A DNA stretch of 64,000 nucleotides from Nymphaea colorata (GCF_008831285.2 NC_045150.1:4602001-4666000), one strand, 5' to 3'. Positions 1 to 12,140 are shown, counted from the first letter of the stretch. A program made the numbers and translations. Notes: generated from the letters alone by a model not told the origin.

Positions 1-782
1 TTCTATATACCAAAACATTGTGTAATTGGATGAGTCTATTATATGTATATGTGTACAATCATGGAGATGATGACCTACGAACATCAATGTTGTATTAGTT
101 AAGTGCCCTCTTTTTCACATCAACGATTTTTCTTGTACTCAAAGGTGATGAAAATAAAACTTGTGCTTTGTGGGTAGTGCTTTTTCAATGACAACATGAT
201 CACTTTCTGAAGCATTTGAGTTAGTATTTTGTCACTAATTATCATAGTTAGTAATACTGCTTGTTTCAGCATCCATTAGAATGTATAACATACATTTAGC
301 AATTAGCATCGGAATATGCAATTCCTAAAATAGAAGTGGTGTTGGATTGCTACTCAGACAAATAAAGGATATAAAATATTCTACTATATTACCCGTTAGA
401 GAGGCCTATGACAATGCCATAGAGACTAAAATGGAAAGTAAATGGATAATGTTTTCATTAAATATATGCTAATTTTTTAGGAGAAGGATATGTAATTGAT
501 TTGTTTCATTTGCCTTTACATGTTTACAAAATTAAGATATATGGATCCTTATTCAACTTGTCATTTTAGCAAATTTCTATATTTTGAATGCAGTGATATA
601 TATTGTTGAAACACATAATGTGATGCTTGGAGTTAATTTTAGATTTTCTACTCCCCAAAAGCTTGTTCTATCTATTCAGGCTTTAGGTAGGGAGGCCATT
701 GTGTAATAGTCATGGCAATCAATTACTAAAAAAATAAAATATATATCTGATAATAATGTGACCATGAGCAGTTGACGATTAC
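1..782 (-). other. Gene A intron 5, left part
   Basis: AT-rich sequence follows the GTAATC donor of exon 5. I see no OSC exon, no transposon terminus and no credible coding region. The intron runs off the window. Confidence 0.75.
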
Positions 783-867
783 CTGGATGCATAGGGATGA
801 AGTAAGGAAGAAGCCATATCTCTGGAGGAATGGGATTGTTGCCGGACCAATCAATTACACCCAATAC
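783..867 (-). CDS. Gene A exon 5 (residues 227-254 plus one base)
   Basis: A CTGTAG acceptor leads into [16 protein letters not shown], and the exon ends MHP plus one G before GTAATC. The phase-1 donor is exactly what exon 6 of gene B needs (GA-AGG, giving Gly-Arg before MWCHC), showing the same intron position in both genes. Exon 6 of gene A is not found in bases 1-782. Confidence 0.93.
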
Positions 868-3800
868 CTACAGTACGTATCAAATATATAAAATGCCACA
901 TTTTTTTGTGAAGATCAATTTTAACTTTAGAGAACAGCTATGAATGATGAAGAAAACCCTTTTGTAGAATATACTAATATAAAGAAAATTTCTTAAAGCA
1001 ACATCTTCCCAAACACAACACCTAAAGTTTTAGTGTCAACAGAAAATGCACAGAAATTTTTTATATCGTGAAAAAACGCAAATACAAAGTTTTATACAAA
1101 TGAACATAAACACATTTTCATCATGGTAACTTTGGCTTTCTTAAATTAGAGGCCTATTAATGAGTTGAAATCTTTACAACACCTTCTACTTGAATATTAA
1201 AAAAACCGATATTTGAAATTTTTTTAATATTTTTTTTTTGAAAAACCACATTTTCAAGAAAAAATGGCAAAAAAAAAACTTCTTGAAGAATGTTATTGGT
1301 GACTATGACAGTTAGCAATCAATATGTCAAAGCTTGAACCCACTCTTCTCTTTCACGAACCTCACCATTTTCTACTTTGTGCTTTATAAGAAAAAAAGGT
1401 TAGTCCCCACACTTAATCACAAACTTGATGGAGAACATTTTTAGACCTCTTTCTATTAACAATTGGGAACCAGCATGGACATGTTCGGTTAAGGTGAAGT
1501 TGGTACAAATGTCCAACAGGTAATAGTCGGGACACATAGGACAAGGAACAGCGTGCATAAAAGACCGAGTCATTCCAACACTTTTCATGGTTTACCACAA
1601 AGTAGTGTCTAAAATAGTGTCTCGTGGAATGAAAAAACAAGTACCTAATAAAAAGAACATGGTGTTTTGTTCTTAAAACCATCGAAAAATTGACAAAAAA
1701 TACCAATGGCAGGATGAATAGGATAGGGGTGTGGTAGATAAGGCATCATGTCTATTGGACACATAGGACAAGGAACAGCGGGTATGAAAGGCCAATCATT
1801 CCAACACTTTTCATGGTTTACCACCGAACAATGTCTTGTGGAACCAGAAAAACAAGTACCTAATAGAAGGAACATAGTGTTTTGTTCCTAAAACCATCAA
1901 AAAATAACAAAAAAACACCAATGACATGATGGATAGGACAAAGGCGTGGCAGACAAGACATCATGTCTATTTTATTTAGAGGAACAGTTATCAAATGACC
2001 TTACATGTGCCCAAGTGGCTACGCATGCATCCATGCACTATAATGAGGTTATTGCATGAGTCACATTTTATATTCTCTATTGCATTATGACATAAAAAAT
2101 GCATGATCTACTGTACATCTCTAGTTAAATATGTAGGTAACGAATAAGGTCATTTGTCCTTGAATGACATAAATACATTCCTGATGGAAAATACTTTTGA
2201 AAGCAGCAATGTAAACTTTCTTGTTGTCAATATGAAATAACTTAACGCAGAAGTCAACAGAAAGAAGGAACCAAAGGTCTAGCCCCATACCGTAAGCCAC
2301 ATCTTCCCCCATGATGGTATTGCAGTGACACCACCCCTATCGAGGATCCACTTTCGTGCTTTCTCCAATCGACCTGATTCCTTTCCTTCAAGCTTTTCAC
2401 CAAATAATCGTAATGCGACATAGTTTAGTGCTGTACAAAACATGGTGCTGTGTCCTTCAATATGAAGGCCCCAACCTCCATCTTCATTCTAAAATCCACA
2501 TCAAAACTCTTTCAAAATTCTTGAAAATTAAATCTTAAACAATATAAACAAGTGCTATCAACAATAAAGAAACAGATTATAAAGAAAAAGAGACAATGAG
2601 AAGGATGTATGTCCTTGCCTGATGGTTGTACATGTACCGACGCATTTCTTCCACATGCATTGAAGATAAAACGCTGTGCAGTGCTCCAATAACGTATAAA
2701 ACGATCACCTGTAATATATCATGTGAGAACATCTGTCATTCCCAACCATTTCTTTTCTTGTGATGAAAAATAGATCAAACTCAAGCATGATTGTTTGTTT
2801 GGATTTTTATTACGCTGCATCAGCAAATATACAGATTTTTGTTTTTAAAACTCAAACAAAGATCTTCTAGATGTGAAACAGTGAAAGAAGATAATTTTAA
2901 GAAAAATTTATGAAAATGTTTATGGGTGAAATGCAACTGATGTTCAAAAGTTATTCATGTAACTATAAAATAATTAAAAATTAGGTGCCTTCCTGAAAAA
3001 ATTCTAATCTTCGACTAGGCATTGGGAGAATAAGAAGCTGAAAATCTAAACGTTGGAAAATTAAACTTCAAATTGTGAGATGTTCAGGTGTCCTGTTCGA
3101 GTTGAGTATACACGAACCAAGCAGCTTGTCCCCCTTAGATAAGGGCAACCAAATACTCGTTGGACTCACTCCTTTGGCCATCGAACCTACTGAATGGGAG
3201 TTGTGCTTGGTAGAATGCGTGTTGTGCACCAACCTAGTGCATGCACAAAAATGCAGCAAAGGAATTTTGGGAAAATTTCAGCCGTTTATGAAAGAGAAAT
3301 AGACATTTTGGAAATTTCATTTTTTTAGATTTCTATCTTTTGTCCTTATAGGGATGCATTACCTTCATTAGGCCAGGGGCATTCTAGTCATTTTATACTT
3401 TGCACATGAAAAGTCATTGCGTGCATATAGCCAGCTTCAAGGCTTGAGAGAGTGAGTTGTGTGCACCATGAAGATGCACCCAACTGATATGCACAAAAGA
3501 AAAGCAGAAATTTGGGATATTTTGGATATTGTTCAAAGAGATTTTTTTTTTGTTTTTTATTTTCACTTATCCAAAATATTTTCGATATTTTGTGTTTCAC
3601 CCCTCATAAACCAAACCATTGTTGTTGTTGTAAAAAGGTATATTTTTTTTTCTCACCTTTCAGTTTGGTCCTTATAGTGGTGTGGTTTTAGCTTTTGTTT
3701 TAGGAGAATTTTGGTCATTTCAAGCACCAAGCGCTTTAGATGTGTCTACTCTAGCTATGGAATGTTAGGAAGGAGCTGGCGTAAATCTTGGTGGAGGATT

Positions 3801-6800
3801 TGGTTCTGTTGGGCTTATCTTGGAGATCATTTTGCCATATGAGATGGGAGTCTTTTTTTTTTTGTTAAGATAATCATTGTTATTTTTCTTTCCATCATTG
3901 TCTTATTTTCCATTGGCGAGTGATCTCCAAAGAGGCAATGCCTTTGTAATATGGTTCCATTGTATTCTTTAGCAATTAATGAGAAGATCACCAAGACAGC
4001 AACATGCTCCTTCTACCCTGGACGTAGGCAAATTGCCGAATCATATAAATGCTTGAGTGCGCTATTTTTCATTGTCTCACATTAGTTAACAACCTCTTAA
4101 ATGCTTGATTGCCTTGTTTTTCAATATCATATTTGTTGACATGGTATCAGAGCCAAGTTGGTGTTTGTGACATTATATCTTGTGTAGTTGTTCCTTGCTG
4201 CTTTCTTTTTGGATAACATGGCTAGTTCTTCCAACAATGGTGAATTTTAGCAAGAAACCACCAACACCTTTCGGCGCAGTGGTGGTGACAATCAACAAGA
4301 GAACAATTCCAACACCCTAAATTGTCACTACCCAATTGTTGAATGAATCAAATTATTTGAGTTGGGCTAAAGCTGCTAGACTCTTCCTTAGTGTGGCAAA
4401 GGAAGATTGGGGTATATCACCGAAAAGATCAGGCAGCCCTCCTCCACCGATTCCAGGTAGGATGATTGGGTTTCACAAAATGATCATGTCATGGGATGGC
4501 TAATGAATTCCATGGAACCTCATATTGTGCACTCCTTTATGTACCAAGAATCTGCTCAACAGATTTGGGAATCCCTTAAGGAACTCTATGATGAGAAGAA
4601 TGTTACGGCTCTAGTGTTTCAACTCCAGCAAGAAATATTTAAATGCAACCTGGAAGATAAATCTATCCCTGTGTACCTGAGCTTGCTTAAGGATCTCTGG
4701 GATGAATATGTTCAACATAGATAAGCGACATCTAAGTTTGACAGAAGGAGACTTGAACAAGATAAAAATTTTAAGGTATTGGCTGGTTTGGGAGATTATT
4801 ATGAAAGGTTAAGGAAACAAATTTTAATGACCAAACCACTTCCAACATGTTGGGATATCATTAGACGACCCAGTCATGATAGATAGTCAGAGAGGAATTC
4901 TGAAAAGACCAATTGTGTGGCCAAGGAAGATCTAGAGAATTTCTTCTAGAAGTTTGCCAAATCAAATATTTTGACGTCTGCTAAAACTGAAGTAACGATT
5001 TTGTCTTCCTTACCAATGCTAAGCTAAGATGGGTGATTGACTCTGGGCTCACTGATCATATGACCAGCGTCGAAAATCAGATAGGTGATTTTTAGGAAGT
5101 TCATGGTAGAAGTGTACATACTGCCAATGGAACACCCATATTCGTTGAAGGAACAGGGAACAAAATTGTTTTCCCTGGATATCAAAATTCTGAAGTTCTT
5201 TATATTCCTATTCCTGATTTTTTCCTCCAACTTGATGTCTACCAGTAAGCTTACCAAGAAATATAACTGTTTTGCTATTTTTTCCCATAAGAATGTGATA
5301 TTTCAGGAAGTGGGAACAAAAAAGGAGATTGGTAGAGGTGTGGAGCGCAGGTATGTACTCAATCAGGTTGGTGCAAACTTGCTCACCTAAAGAGAAGGAG
5401 AGTAAATCTTACTAGCATTGGCGTGCTCGCCTTGGACATGTTTCCAATAGTCTTAAATAAATATAATGCCTGAGTTAATTATAGATAATTTAGCAAGTGA
5501 TGCATTTGAATTTTCTAAGTCTACCAGATTACCCTTTCCTAAGTCAGAGACTAGGATCATGTTTTGGTTACAAATACTATGTGACATTTATTGATGATAA
5601 GTCAAAAATAAGAACGAAGTTGCTAGGGCGTTTGAAGAATTTGTAACTCTTGTTTATATCTAGTTTAATGTGAAAATCAACTCTCTTAGATATGATAATG
5701 GTGGTGAACATGTGAATGATCTTATGCAAACTATTATGAAAAAGCATGCTATTCAACCACAAAATACGTGTGCATGGCATTGGACAGAGTAAGAATAGGC
5801 AGTGTCTCAATATTGCTCGGTCTCTCCTCTTCCACATGGATGTGCCATTGAAGTTCTGGTCTGATGTGATGGCCATTGCATGTTACATTTCCAACAGGAT
5901 TCCTAATTCAAGTATAGAAGATCTTGTACCATTGGAAATTTTGTACAATAAACCTGTCTCTCTGAATCATTTAAAAACTTTTGGTTGCAAGTGCTTCGTC
6001 CATGTGCGAGCTGCTCTCAGAAACAAGGTGGAAGAAAGAGTTGTGAAATGTATAGTCCTCAGGTACTCCAACTATAAAAAGAGGTTTAAGTGCTTTAATC
6101 ATGTCACTAGAAAAATGATTATTTCCTGCCCCTAACCCCTGAAAATGAACCTAATGGTGTATCACTTACAGCTGACCCTATTTCTACCGATCCCATACCT
6201 TCTGACCAGTCCTCGCCCAATCCTAGTACACCCACTGAAACTATCTTGAGAAGATCTATGCGTCCCACTCAGCCTCCTCACTATCTTAGTAATTACCAAA
6301 CCTATGCCATTATAAAAATCGGTTATCCTATAGACAGCTTCATGACCTATTCTAAGACTTATAAACTGTATCAGACCCCTGTCCTAAACATGTACTCTCA
6401 CCATGAACCTTCGAGATTTGATGAGGGTAACAAAGACCCCTTATGGAGAAGTGCCATGTCTGAAGAGATATCAGCCTTGAGAAAAAACAATACCTAGGAT
6501 TTGTTCCATTTCCTCCTGGCAACAAAGTGATAGGGTGTCGGTGGATCTATAAAATAAAGTATAAGAGTGATGGCACGGTAGAGTGATATAAGGCAAGTTT
6601 AATTGCAAAAGGCTACACACAAAGGAAAGGAGTGGATTATAATGAAACTTTTACTGCCGTTAGTAAAATAAATTCTGTTTAGACACTACTATCTATTGCA
6701 GCTAACAAAAAATTAGCACATTATGCAACTTGATGTCAAAAATGCATTCCTCAATGGAGATTGACAAGAAGAAATCTATATGGAAGCACCTCAAGGCATA

Positions 6801-9800
6801 GAAAACAAGCACATGCATGTTTGCAAACTCAACAACTCATTGTATAGGTTGAAACAGTCCTCACGTGCATGGTTTTCCTAGTTGGGTGATGCTCTTATTA
6901 GGATAGGATTCACAAGAAGTATAACTGACTATACCATGTTTACGATTAAAAGGATTAAAGGAACTCTAAAATTATTGTTCTCCTTGTGTATGTGGATGAA
7001 ATCATTCTCGCAGGTGGCAACAGTGACTTCATAAATAATGTCAAATCTTATTTGCATCTACTATTCGAGATAAAAGATTTTGGTAAATTGAGATATTTTT
7101 TTAGTATTGAAGTCGCTCTTTTGGATAAAGAATTTTTTTTTTTTTGTCAAAGAAAGTATGTGTTGTAGAAACCTCCTCAGAATTAAATTGTAAACTCAAG
7201 AGAGAGGAAAGAGAGGAAATTGACAAAGAATCGTATCAAAGGTTGGTAGGTAAATTAATATACCTTACCATAACTCGCCCTCATATAACTCACACCATAA
7301 GCTTGGTGAGCCAATTTATGCATAGTCGAAAGAGAAAGCAACTTGAAGCAGTTCAAAGAATGTTGCAGCCCTGGAAGAGGAATATTGATGAGAAGAAACA
7401 ACTATCTTACATTGATAGGAAATGTTCATGCAACACATTTGTTGGAGGTAATCTTGTGTCATGGAAAAGAAAGAAATAGGGTGTAGTTGCTAAATCAGTG
7501 TTGAGGCCGAGTATAGAGCAATGGCTACCTGCACTTGTAAAATTGTCTGGTTAAAGGCTTTCTAAAAGATATGGGTATAGACATTACATGTCGAGTTGAG
7601 TTGAAATATGGCAGCCATATTTCTTGGGCCTAACCCAATATATCATGGGCGGACAAAACATATAGAGGTAGATTGCCACTTAGAGTAGGATCATCTCCGT
7701 ACCTCATGTTTCAAGTGGAGAAAAACTTGTAGATATCTTTACCAAGTCATAAGTATTGAACGACATAAGATACTCACCAACAAGTTGGGGCATATTGAGA
7801 TCTGCGCACCAACTTGATGGAGAGATTGTTAGGAAGGAGCTGGCGAAAATCTTAGTGGAGGATTTGGTTCAGTTGGATTTATCTTGGAGATTATCTTGCC
7901 AGATGAGATGGGAGTCTTTTTTCTTAAGATAAGCATTGTAATGTTCATTTCCATCTTTTTCTCGTTTCCCATTGCCGAGTGATCTCCAAAGAGGCAATGC
8001 TTTTATAATATGGTTTCATTGTATTCTATAGCAATTAATATGAGATTACCAAGAGAGCGACAGGCTCCTTCTACCGTGGACGTAGGCATATTGCCAAACC
8101 ACGTAAATGCTTGAGTGCCTCATTTTTCATTATCTCACATTCGTTAACATGGAAGCTTTCCATACTAGAAACTCTCAAAATGCAGATGCCACATAGGAGG
8201 AAAACAGTAAAGCTTAGAAGCTCACCAGTGCTGGGATAAAAAACAGGTTGCCGCCAAGATCAGCAGGCCAATGCCCATCATGTGCCTGTATAGTTGAGTA
8301 GAATTTAAGAGCCCTTTGCAAAGTCACTGTCACAGCCTCCACTGAAGGATCTTCACCCTCCGATACGCTCACCGACGGCAGCATGGACAAGTCGCAGGGA
8401 TTTTCTTTTGCAAACTGCATTAATTTCCCAAATAAAAAAATATTTACGAAGTTGGTAGATGTTATTCCAATTTATATTAAAAGGACAGAACGATGACCAT
8501 GAAGTACATCAATGTTATTGGTGGGTTTAAATTTAAGAAGCTTATTCATATATTGAATTCAATTCTGGTTGTATAAGCTGAACTCAACTAGCACTATCCC
8601 TTTCACGACTTTGGAATGTAAGCTTGGAGCCGTACGAAGATGGAAAATTAACAAATGTTCCTCACATGAGAATGAGAGCGAGAGTTGTATTCTGTGATGA
8701 GGTCATCAGTCTTACATGAATGTACATACTCATTCAACTGCGTAATCATAAAGCATTGAAACTTTTCATAACGCTTCACCGATATTGACATATGCACTAC
8801 CAAGTTTGATGGCGTTCAAGTTAATGTACTGTATTATTTTGAAGGTGAGATATGGAATGAATTTGCTGTCAGGAATATTGCACTGATTTTTATAAATTAA
8901 GCAAACAATAAAAGGTTATGCAATTTGCAAGTCTATATATGTTAGGCAAAATAAAAGTTCACAAATCTCCAAACTCCAACAAAATTGCATACAAAAATGC
9001 ATCCCTTTGATGATATTAGTGAGCTCGTCAAAGGGGGTTTGATTGCGACCAAAGAAGCACAAAGAAGGTAAAAACTGAAGGAGGTCATGAGAGTTGTACT
9101 GCAGAATATGCCTTCTTGCCCACTGGGGCCACAGCCAAACAACTAACAAGTGAAACTGGAGCCCTAGCTGCACGTATAATGAGTTGCAGAGACTTGCCAA
9201 CTGTTTGTGAGGGAGAAGGTGCAGAGATGGCTAAGAATGAAGTGCTGGGTTGTCCTTGACAAAAAATACGGGGCAGTTCTTCCTTGGCAGTCCAAACCCT
9301 CACTGTTGATGAACAGTTGCAGGCCATTGACATGATTCGTCCACGACCAGAGGGCCGACTGCTAAAAGGAGAATTCCCCGGCGATTGTTTATGCACAGAA
9401 AGGGATTTGTGGTTCCGACAACTTATCTCAAGAACGTGTCGTTAGAGTGATTAATCAATGAATTTTGCTTCAAGGGACATAGATAGCTGGCCGGACAGGC
9501 GGTGTGCCATCGGTTTTATTTTGATGGGTGCTATTTTCTTAAGACTACAAATGGTAGGATCATAACACCCCTTAAAGGCAATACTATACCCCACTAAGGT
9601 CTTCAATGCAGTCCAAGACCTGAAGCTCCGGTGAATTTCGGGTGGTTGAGAGCTTCCGGTTTCTTTCCTAAGTCGTGAATTGTTAAACCTCCCACTCACG
9701 TGCGAGGAATGTATTTTCTAATAACCAAACAAGTAATTAGGTCAATATTTCATATTCACATGAAGAAGCTGAATCTTAGTTAGATTAGCTTGGGGAGGAA

Positions 9801-11016
9801 TGTCAGAAAGAAGAGTCGGCAAGTACTCGAACGCGTTTTATTTGAACATGAACAAATAGTTGCCAATGATTGGCAGAGATGCATGAGGTTGCCATATGTA
9901 TACAATGCATGCCATGTCTGATAAGCATACCATACATGATCATGAAATGCAGGATCTTGTGATTTGTACAACATAAATCACAAATGGAGTGGCGTCATCT
10001 CCTCTACATGTAAGAAGAAAGCTAAAGAAATTGGACGTAGACGCTATCATCGAACTAGCTAGCTAGTTGCCTGGATAGGAGATGCCATCCCACAATAAAT
10101 GAACTGAATCACATTGAGAATATTTAAATAAAAAGGGAAGAGTGGCGTATGAAATGGCATCTTTGGGGAGAGGATTTGAAAGCAAAAGGGAAGAAAAGAA
10201 GTTGGGTTTGCGAAACCAGAGAAGGCGACACAATTCTCAAGGTTATTAAATCTCTTAGATCGAGGTGCTCAAACTTGGTAAAAAAGTCAGTCTTTTCTCG
10301 TAAGCAAAGACAGGTAGGTCAGTCTTGAACTGGATCCTTGAGTGGTAGGGTTAGCTTCAGCTGGGTTATGCCCAATTTCCCACGCCCTTTTATTGAGCAC
10401 ATTTCATTGCAAGGACAGTCAGTTGTATGTACCAGTGTTGCATACGACAGCACCGGAAAAAAAAAAAGAAAAACAAAAAGAAGGGACGGCTGAGATATTT
10501 TTGTGGTTTTTTTTTAAAAAAAATTCAATTTTAAATTTTTTTTGTTCTTAAAAAAAACTTTTTCTCACCAAACATATTCTATTTATACCCTTGATGTGCA
10601 TTTTTTCTTCTTTTCCACCGGACGGTATATATAACCAGCTTGACACACTCTTGATATATATGAACAAGTTATTGCATGCAACTGACGCATTTGCCTGATT
10701 GAAAGTGTGATGCACGTCATTTTGTGAAAAAATAATTTAAGTTATGTTGTTGAAAAGCTAAAAGTCTTTGGAAAACCAAGTTGTACGTTCTCTTTCTTTG
10801 TCAATTGATTAGTAACACGTTTCAAGACTTACTAGTCTTTCTCATGCATTCATGGCCATTTTCACGTCTCTGAGTCTGAAACACTCGGCTTTTTAATGCG
10901 AGGAGCGTGGAGTTTGTCGGCATATTAGTATTTGGCTTACCTTGTCTTTGAAGTGATACCCATGAGTAGTAGCACATAATTAACTACACTCTAATTCCTT
11001 AGCATCTCTTCATGAC

Positions 11017-11080
<64 letters not shown>

Positions 11081-12052
11081 ATCTCCTTTCTTGTTGATAT
11101 TATCAAATTGCATAGTTAAGGAAATTTAGGTTTATTACACAAAAAATAAGAATGTGTTCCATTTTATTCTTCTAAAGTAAAATGGTAAATTTTCACCTAT
11201 GTAACAGCTTTCTTAATTAACCATGGAAAGACTGCCGCCCGCGTGTGTTTAACAACATTGAAAGGTTAGCAGTGTTTTCTGTAATTGACAAACCCCAGCT
11301 TGGTGTTCTTTTGGAATGTTTTCCATTATTTGTTTCACTTATTTCAAACTGGTACACTTTGTTTTATTTTTTTGGGGAGCTCTAAATTTGTGATAAGTCA
11401 ATATCAAAAATTTTCATAGAATCCAGTATTAAATGTTTTAGATTTTCTAGAATTTGAAATATTGATTCTGCATGGGACAGACCTAAATGTAGGATAATAT
11501 AGTCAATCTAAAATTCAAAGACATTATAAATCTATATATGTGTTTTTCATTTAATAAGTTTTTTTAAAAAATAAAGTAATTAAAGTTCTGAAGAGCAGCT
11601 TGGCGACGCCAGCCGGTCACTCTGCTGCCTGTTCATCCCGGTCGTAACCGAGCCTTGCACATCCGGGCAAGTAAACTGGAAGATCAAGAAGCTACGAGGA
11701 AAAAATATCCCACTAAACTGGAAGAACTAACTGAATATCAACAGATACTAGGCATCGTCCGTCTCACAATTAGCTAGCTAGAAGAAAAAAATTCCCTGCA
11801 TGCATGCATGATATATAGGAACAGGAGGAGATTATCTCTCTCCATCCTCACCTGCATTCTCATGATGAGATCGGAGCTGTGCTTCTTCTCAAACCGATGC
11901 TTCGTGAAATTCTCCCGTGCCTCCTCGACGGCCTTCCGATCTTCCTCCGACCCGAAATCGGGATCGAACTCCCACACGTCCCTCCCCACGTGATCGTTGG
12001 TCGTCCTCAGCCATGGATCTCCGCCTCCCTCCGCCACCTTTAGCCTCCACAT
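783..12052 (-). CDS. Gene A: oxidosqualene cyclase, exons 1-5 (partial gene)
   Basis: The minus-strand gene starts at the ATG at 12050-12052 and its five exons join in frame to encode about 254 residues. Family knowledge: OSCs fold 2,3-oxidosqualene into sterol or triterpene rings on the ER membrane. Visible marks are the [10 protein letters not shown] start, the QAHDGHW and Q-NEDGGW repeats of the QW type, and the DWSGNNP segment. Exon phases (0,0,0,0,1) match the plant OSC layout. The remaining two thirds, with the catalytic DCTAE motif, would lie before base 1. Introns 1 and 2 are 3.4 and 5.5 kb, and intron 2 holds a Copia element. No stop or frameshift is seen. Some stretches ([20 protein letters not shown]) recall triterpene synthases more than cycloartenol synthase, so the product is left open. 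Confidence 0.93.
868..2290 (-). other. Gene A intron 4
   Basis: This 1423-bp intron is mostly AT-rich and noncoding. Its middle carries a direct duplication listed separately (1531-1972). Confidence 0.8.
1531..1972. repeat. Two-copy tandem duplication, unit about 215-228 bp
   Basis: GACACATAGGACAAGGAACA occurs at 1531 and 1758, and AAGTACCTAATA recurs about 215 bp apart at 1639 and 1854. The second half of each unit also matches (TTTTGTTC near 1663 and 1878; CATCATGTCTATT near 1744 and 1960). The copies differ by scattered substitutions and small indels, so the duplication is old. Confidence 0.8.
2291..2488 (-). CDS. Gene A exon 4 (residues 161-226)
   Basis: The 66-codon exon begins [18 protein letters not shown], continues through [13 protein letters not shown] and ends [10 protein letters not shown] before a GTATGG donor. 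NEDGGW completes a QW repeat whose Gln is in exon 3. Both ends are phase 0. EGHSTMFC is more typical of beta-amyrin or lupeol synthases, while cycloartenol synthases usually have EGPSTMFG; that comparison is from family knowledge. Confidence 0.93.
2619..2708 (-). CDS. Gene A exon 3 (residues 131-160), GC donor
   Basis: The acceptor is ATTACAG and the 30-codon exon reads [16 protein letters not shown], then [13 protein letters not shown], the usual OSC segment before NEDGGW. It ends CAG followed by GCAAGG, so intron 3 (130 bp) uses a GC donor and a TTTTAG acceptor. The exon boundary after the Gln codon is the conserved one for the family. Confidence 0.9.
2709..3762 (-). other. Gene A intron 2, part downstream of element C1
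   Basis: About 1 kb of AT-rich intron lies between exon 3 and the Copia 5' LTR. No recognisable coding or repeat family is seen; short reading frames on both strands look like chance. Confidence 0.65.
3763..4141 (+). repeat. C1 5' LTR
   Basis: It starts TGTTAGG and ends TTGACA immediately before TGGTATCAGAGC. Its last part repeats itself: AAATGCTTGAGTGC and AAATGCTTGATTGC lie about 50 bp apart, a short internal duplication absent from the 3' LTR. Confidence 0.88.
4142..4153 (+). other. C1 primer binding site
   Basis: TGGTATCAGAGC abuts the 5' LTR and matches the initiator-methionine tRNA site used by many plant Copia elements. Confidence 0.85.
4300..7800 (+). pseudogene. C1 gag-pol remnant
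   Basis: Fragments in order: a UBN2-type gag part (4491-4724), a protease core WVIDSG near 5028, integrase (about 5575-6135, ending in the [14 protein letters not shown] stretch), reverse transcriptase with [12 protein letters not shown] near 6728 and YVDE near 6988, and RNase H with the TKHIEVDCH-like tail near 7655. Stops and frame changes separate every part, so no polyprotein can be made. Confidence 0.88.
7827..8149 (+). repeat. C1 3' LTR
   Basis: It matches the 5' LTR from TGTTAGGAAGG through GTGATCTCCAAAGAGGCAAT and GACGTAGGCA to CACATTCGTTAACA. A weak purine tract (CTTGATGGAGAGA) precedes it. It ends 76 bp from the splice donor of gene A exon 2. Confidence 0.88.
8226..8414 (-). CDS. 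Gene A exon 2 (residues 68-130)
   Basis: A GCAG acceptor precedes TTT at 8414 and the exon ends CTG before GTGAG. It begins FAKENP, carries a variable acidic linker ([13 protein letters not shown]) and then [16 protein letters not shown], where QAHDGHW is a QW repeat. The 63 codons are in phase 0 at both ends. The 3' LTR of Copia element C1 ends only 76 bp beyond the donor. Confidence 0.93.
9090..9720. other. GC-shifted block inside intron 1, origin unknown
   Basis: This stretch is visibly richer in G and C than its flanks and has few homopolymers. Minus-strand reading frames of 103 and 82 codons run through it (9085-9396, 9451-9699) but match no family I know. Organellar DNA inserted into the nucleus or an old captured gene fragment are possible; neither is shown. 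Confidence 0.3.
11019..11078. repeat. TA/TG compound microsatellite
   Basis: An alternating TA tract passes directly into a TG tract in gene A intron 1. Confidence 0.95.
11852..12052 (-). CDS. Gene A exon 1 (residues 1-67)
   Basis: The exon starts at ATG (12050-12052) and ends ATG-AGA-ATG-CAG before a GTGAGG donor. It encodes the conserved OSC N-terminus, [10 protein letters not shown], then DPWLRT, a VWEFDP segment, and [11 protein letters not shown] followed by RMQ. The reading frame continues upstream, but only through promoter and leader sequence; family alignment to MWRLK fixes the start. Confidence 0.93.
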
Positions 12053-12066
12053 CCTCCTTTTGGATG

Positions 12067-12087
12067 GAGAGAGAGAGAGAGAGAGAG
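12067..12087 (-). repeat. CT dinucleotide run in the gene A leader
   Basis: A GA run on the plus strand reads CT on the coding strand, 15 bp upstream of the ATG. Pyrimidine patches of this kind are frequent in plant core promoters and 5' leaders. Confidence 0.6.
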
Positions 12088-12128
12088 TCTGTGATATACA
12101 GCAGTAGTAGAGAACTCTTCCTCCCAGC

Positions 12129-12137
12129 TCTTTATAG
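12129..12137 (-). promoter_or_regulatory. Candidate TATA box of gene A
   Basis: On the minus strand the sequence CTATAAAGA lies about 78 bp upstream of the gene A start codon. A start site some 30 bp downstream would leave a leader of roughly 50 bp containing the CT repeat. This rests on position and consensus only. Confidence 0.5.
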
Positions 12138-12140
12138 CGC

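Larger units (their letters stand above)
3763..8149 (+). mobile_element. C1: complete but decayed Ty1/Copia element
   Basis: Two divergent LTRs (3763-4141 and 7827-8149), both beginning TGTTAGGAAGG and ending in ACA, bound remnants of gag, protease, integrase, reverse transcriptase and RNase H in the Copia order. A tRNA-Met-type primer site follows the 5' LTR. The 5-bp target duplication TGGAA sits at 3758-3762 and 8150-8154. The element lies in gene A intron 2, antisense to the gene, and its frame is broken by many stops and shifts, so it is not coding. Confidence 0.93.
8415..11851 (-). other. Gene A intron 1
   Basis: The 3.4-kb intron between exons 1 and 2 contains a GC-shifted block at about 9090-9720, homopolymer runs near 10450-10560 and a TA/TG microsatellite at 11019-11078. 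I recognise no gene in it. Confidence 0.75.
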
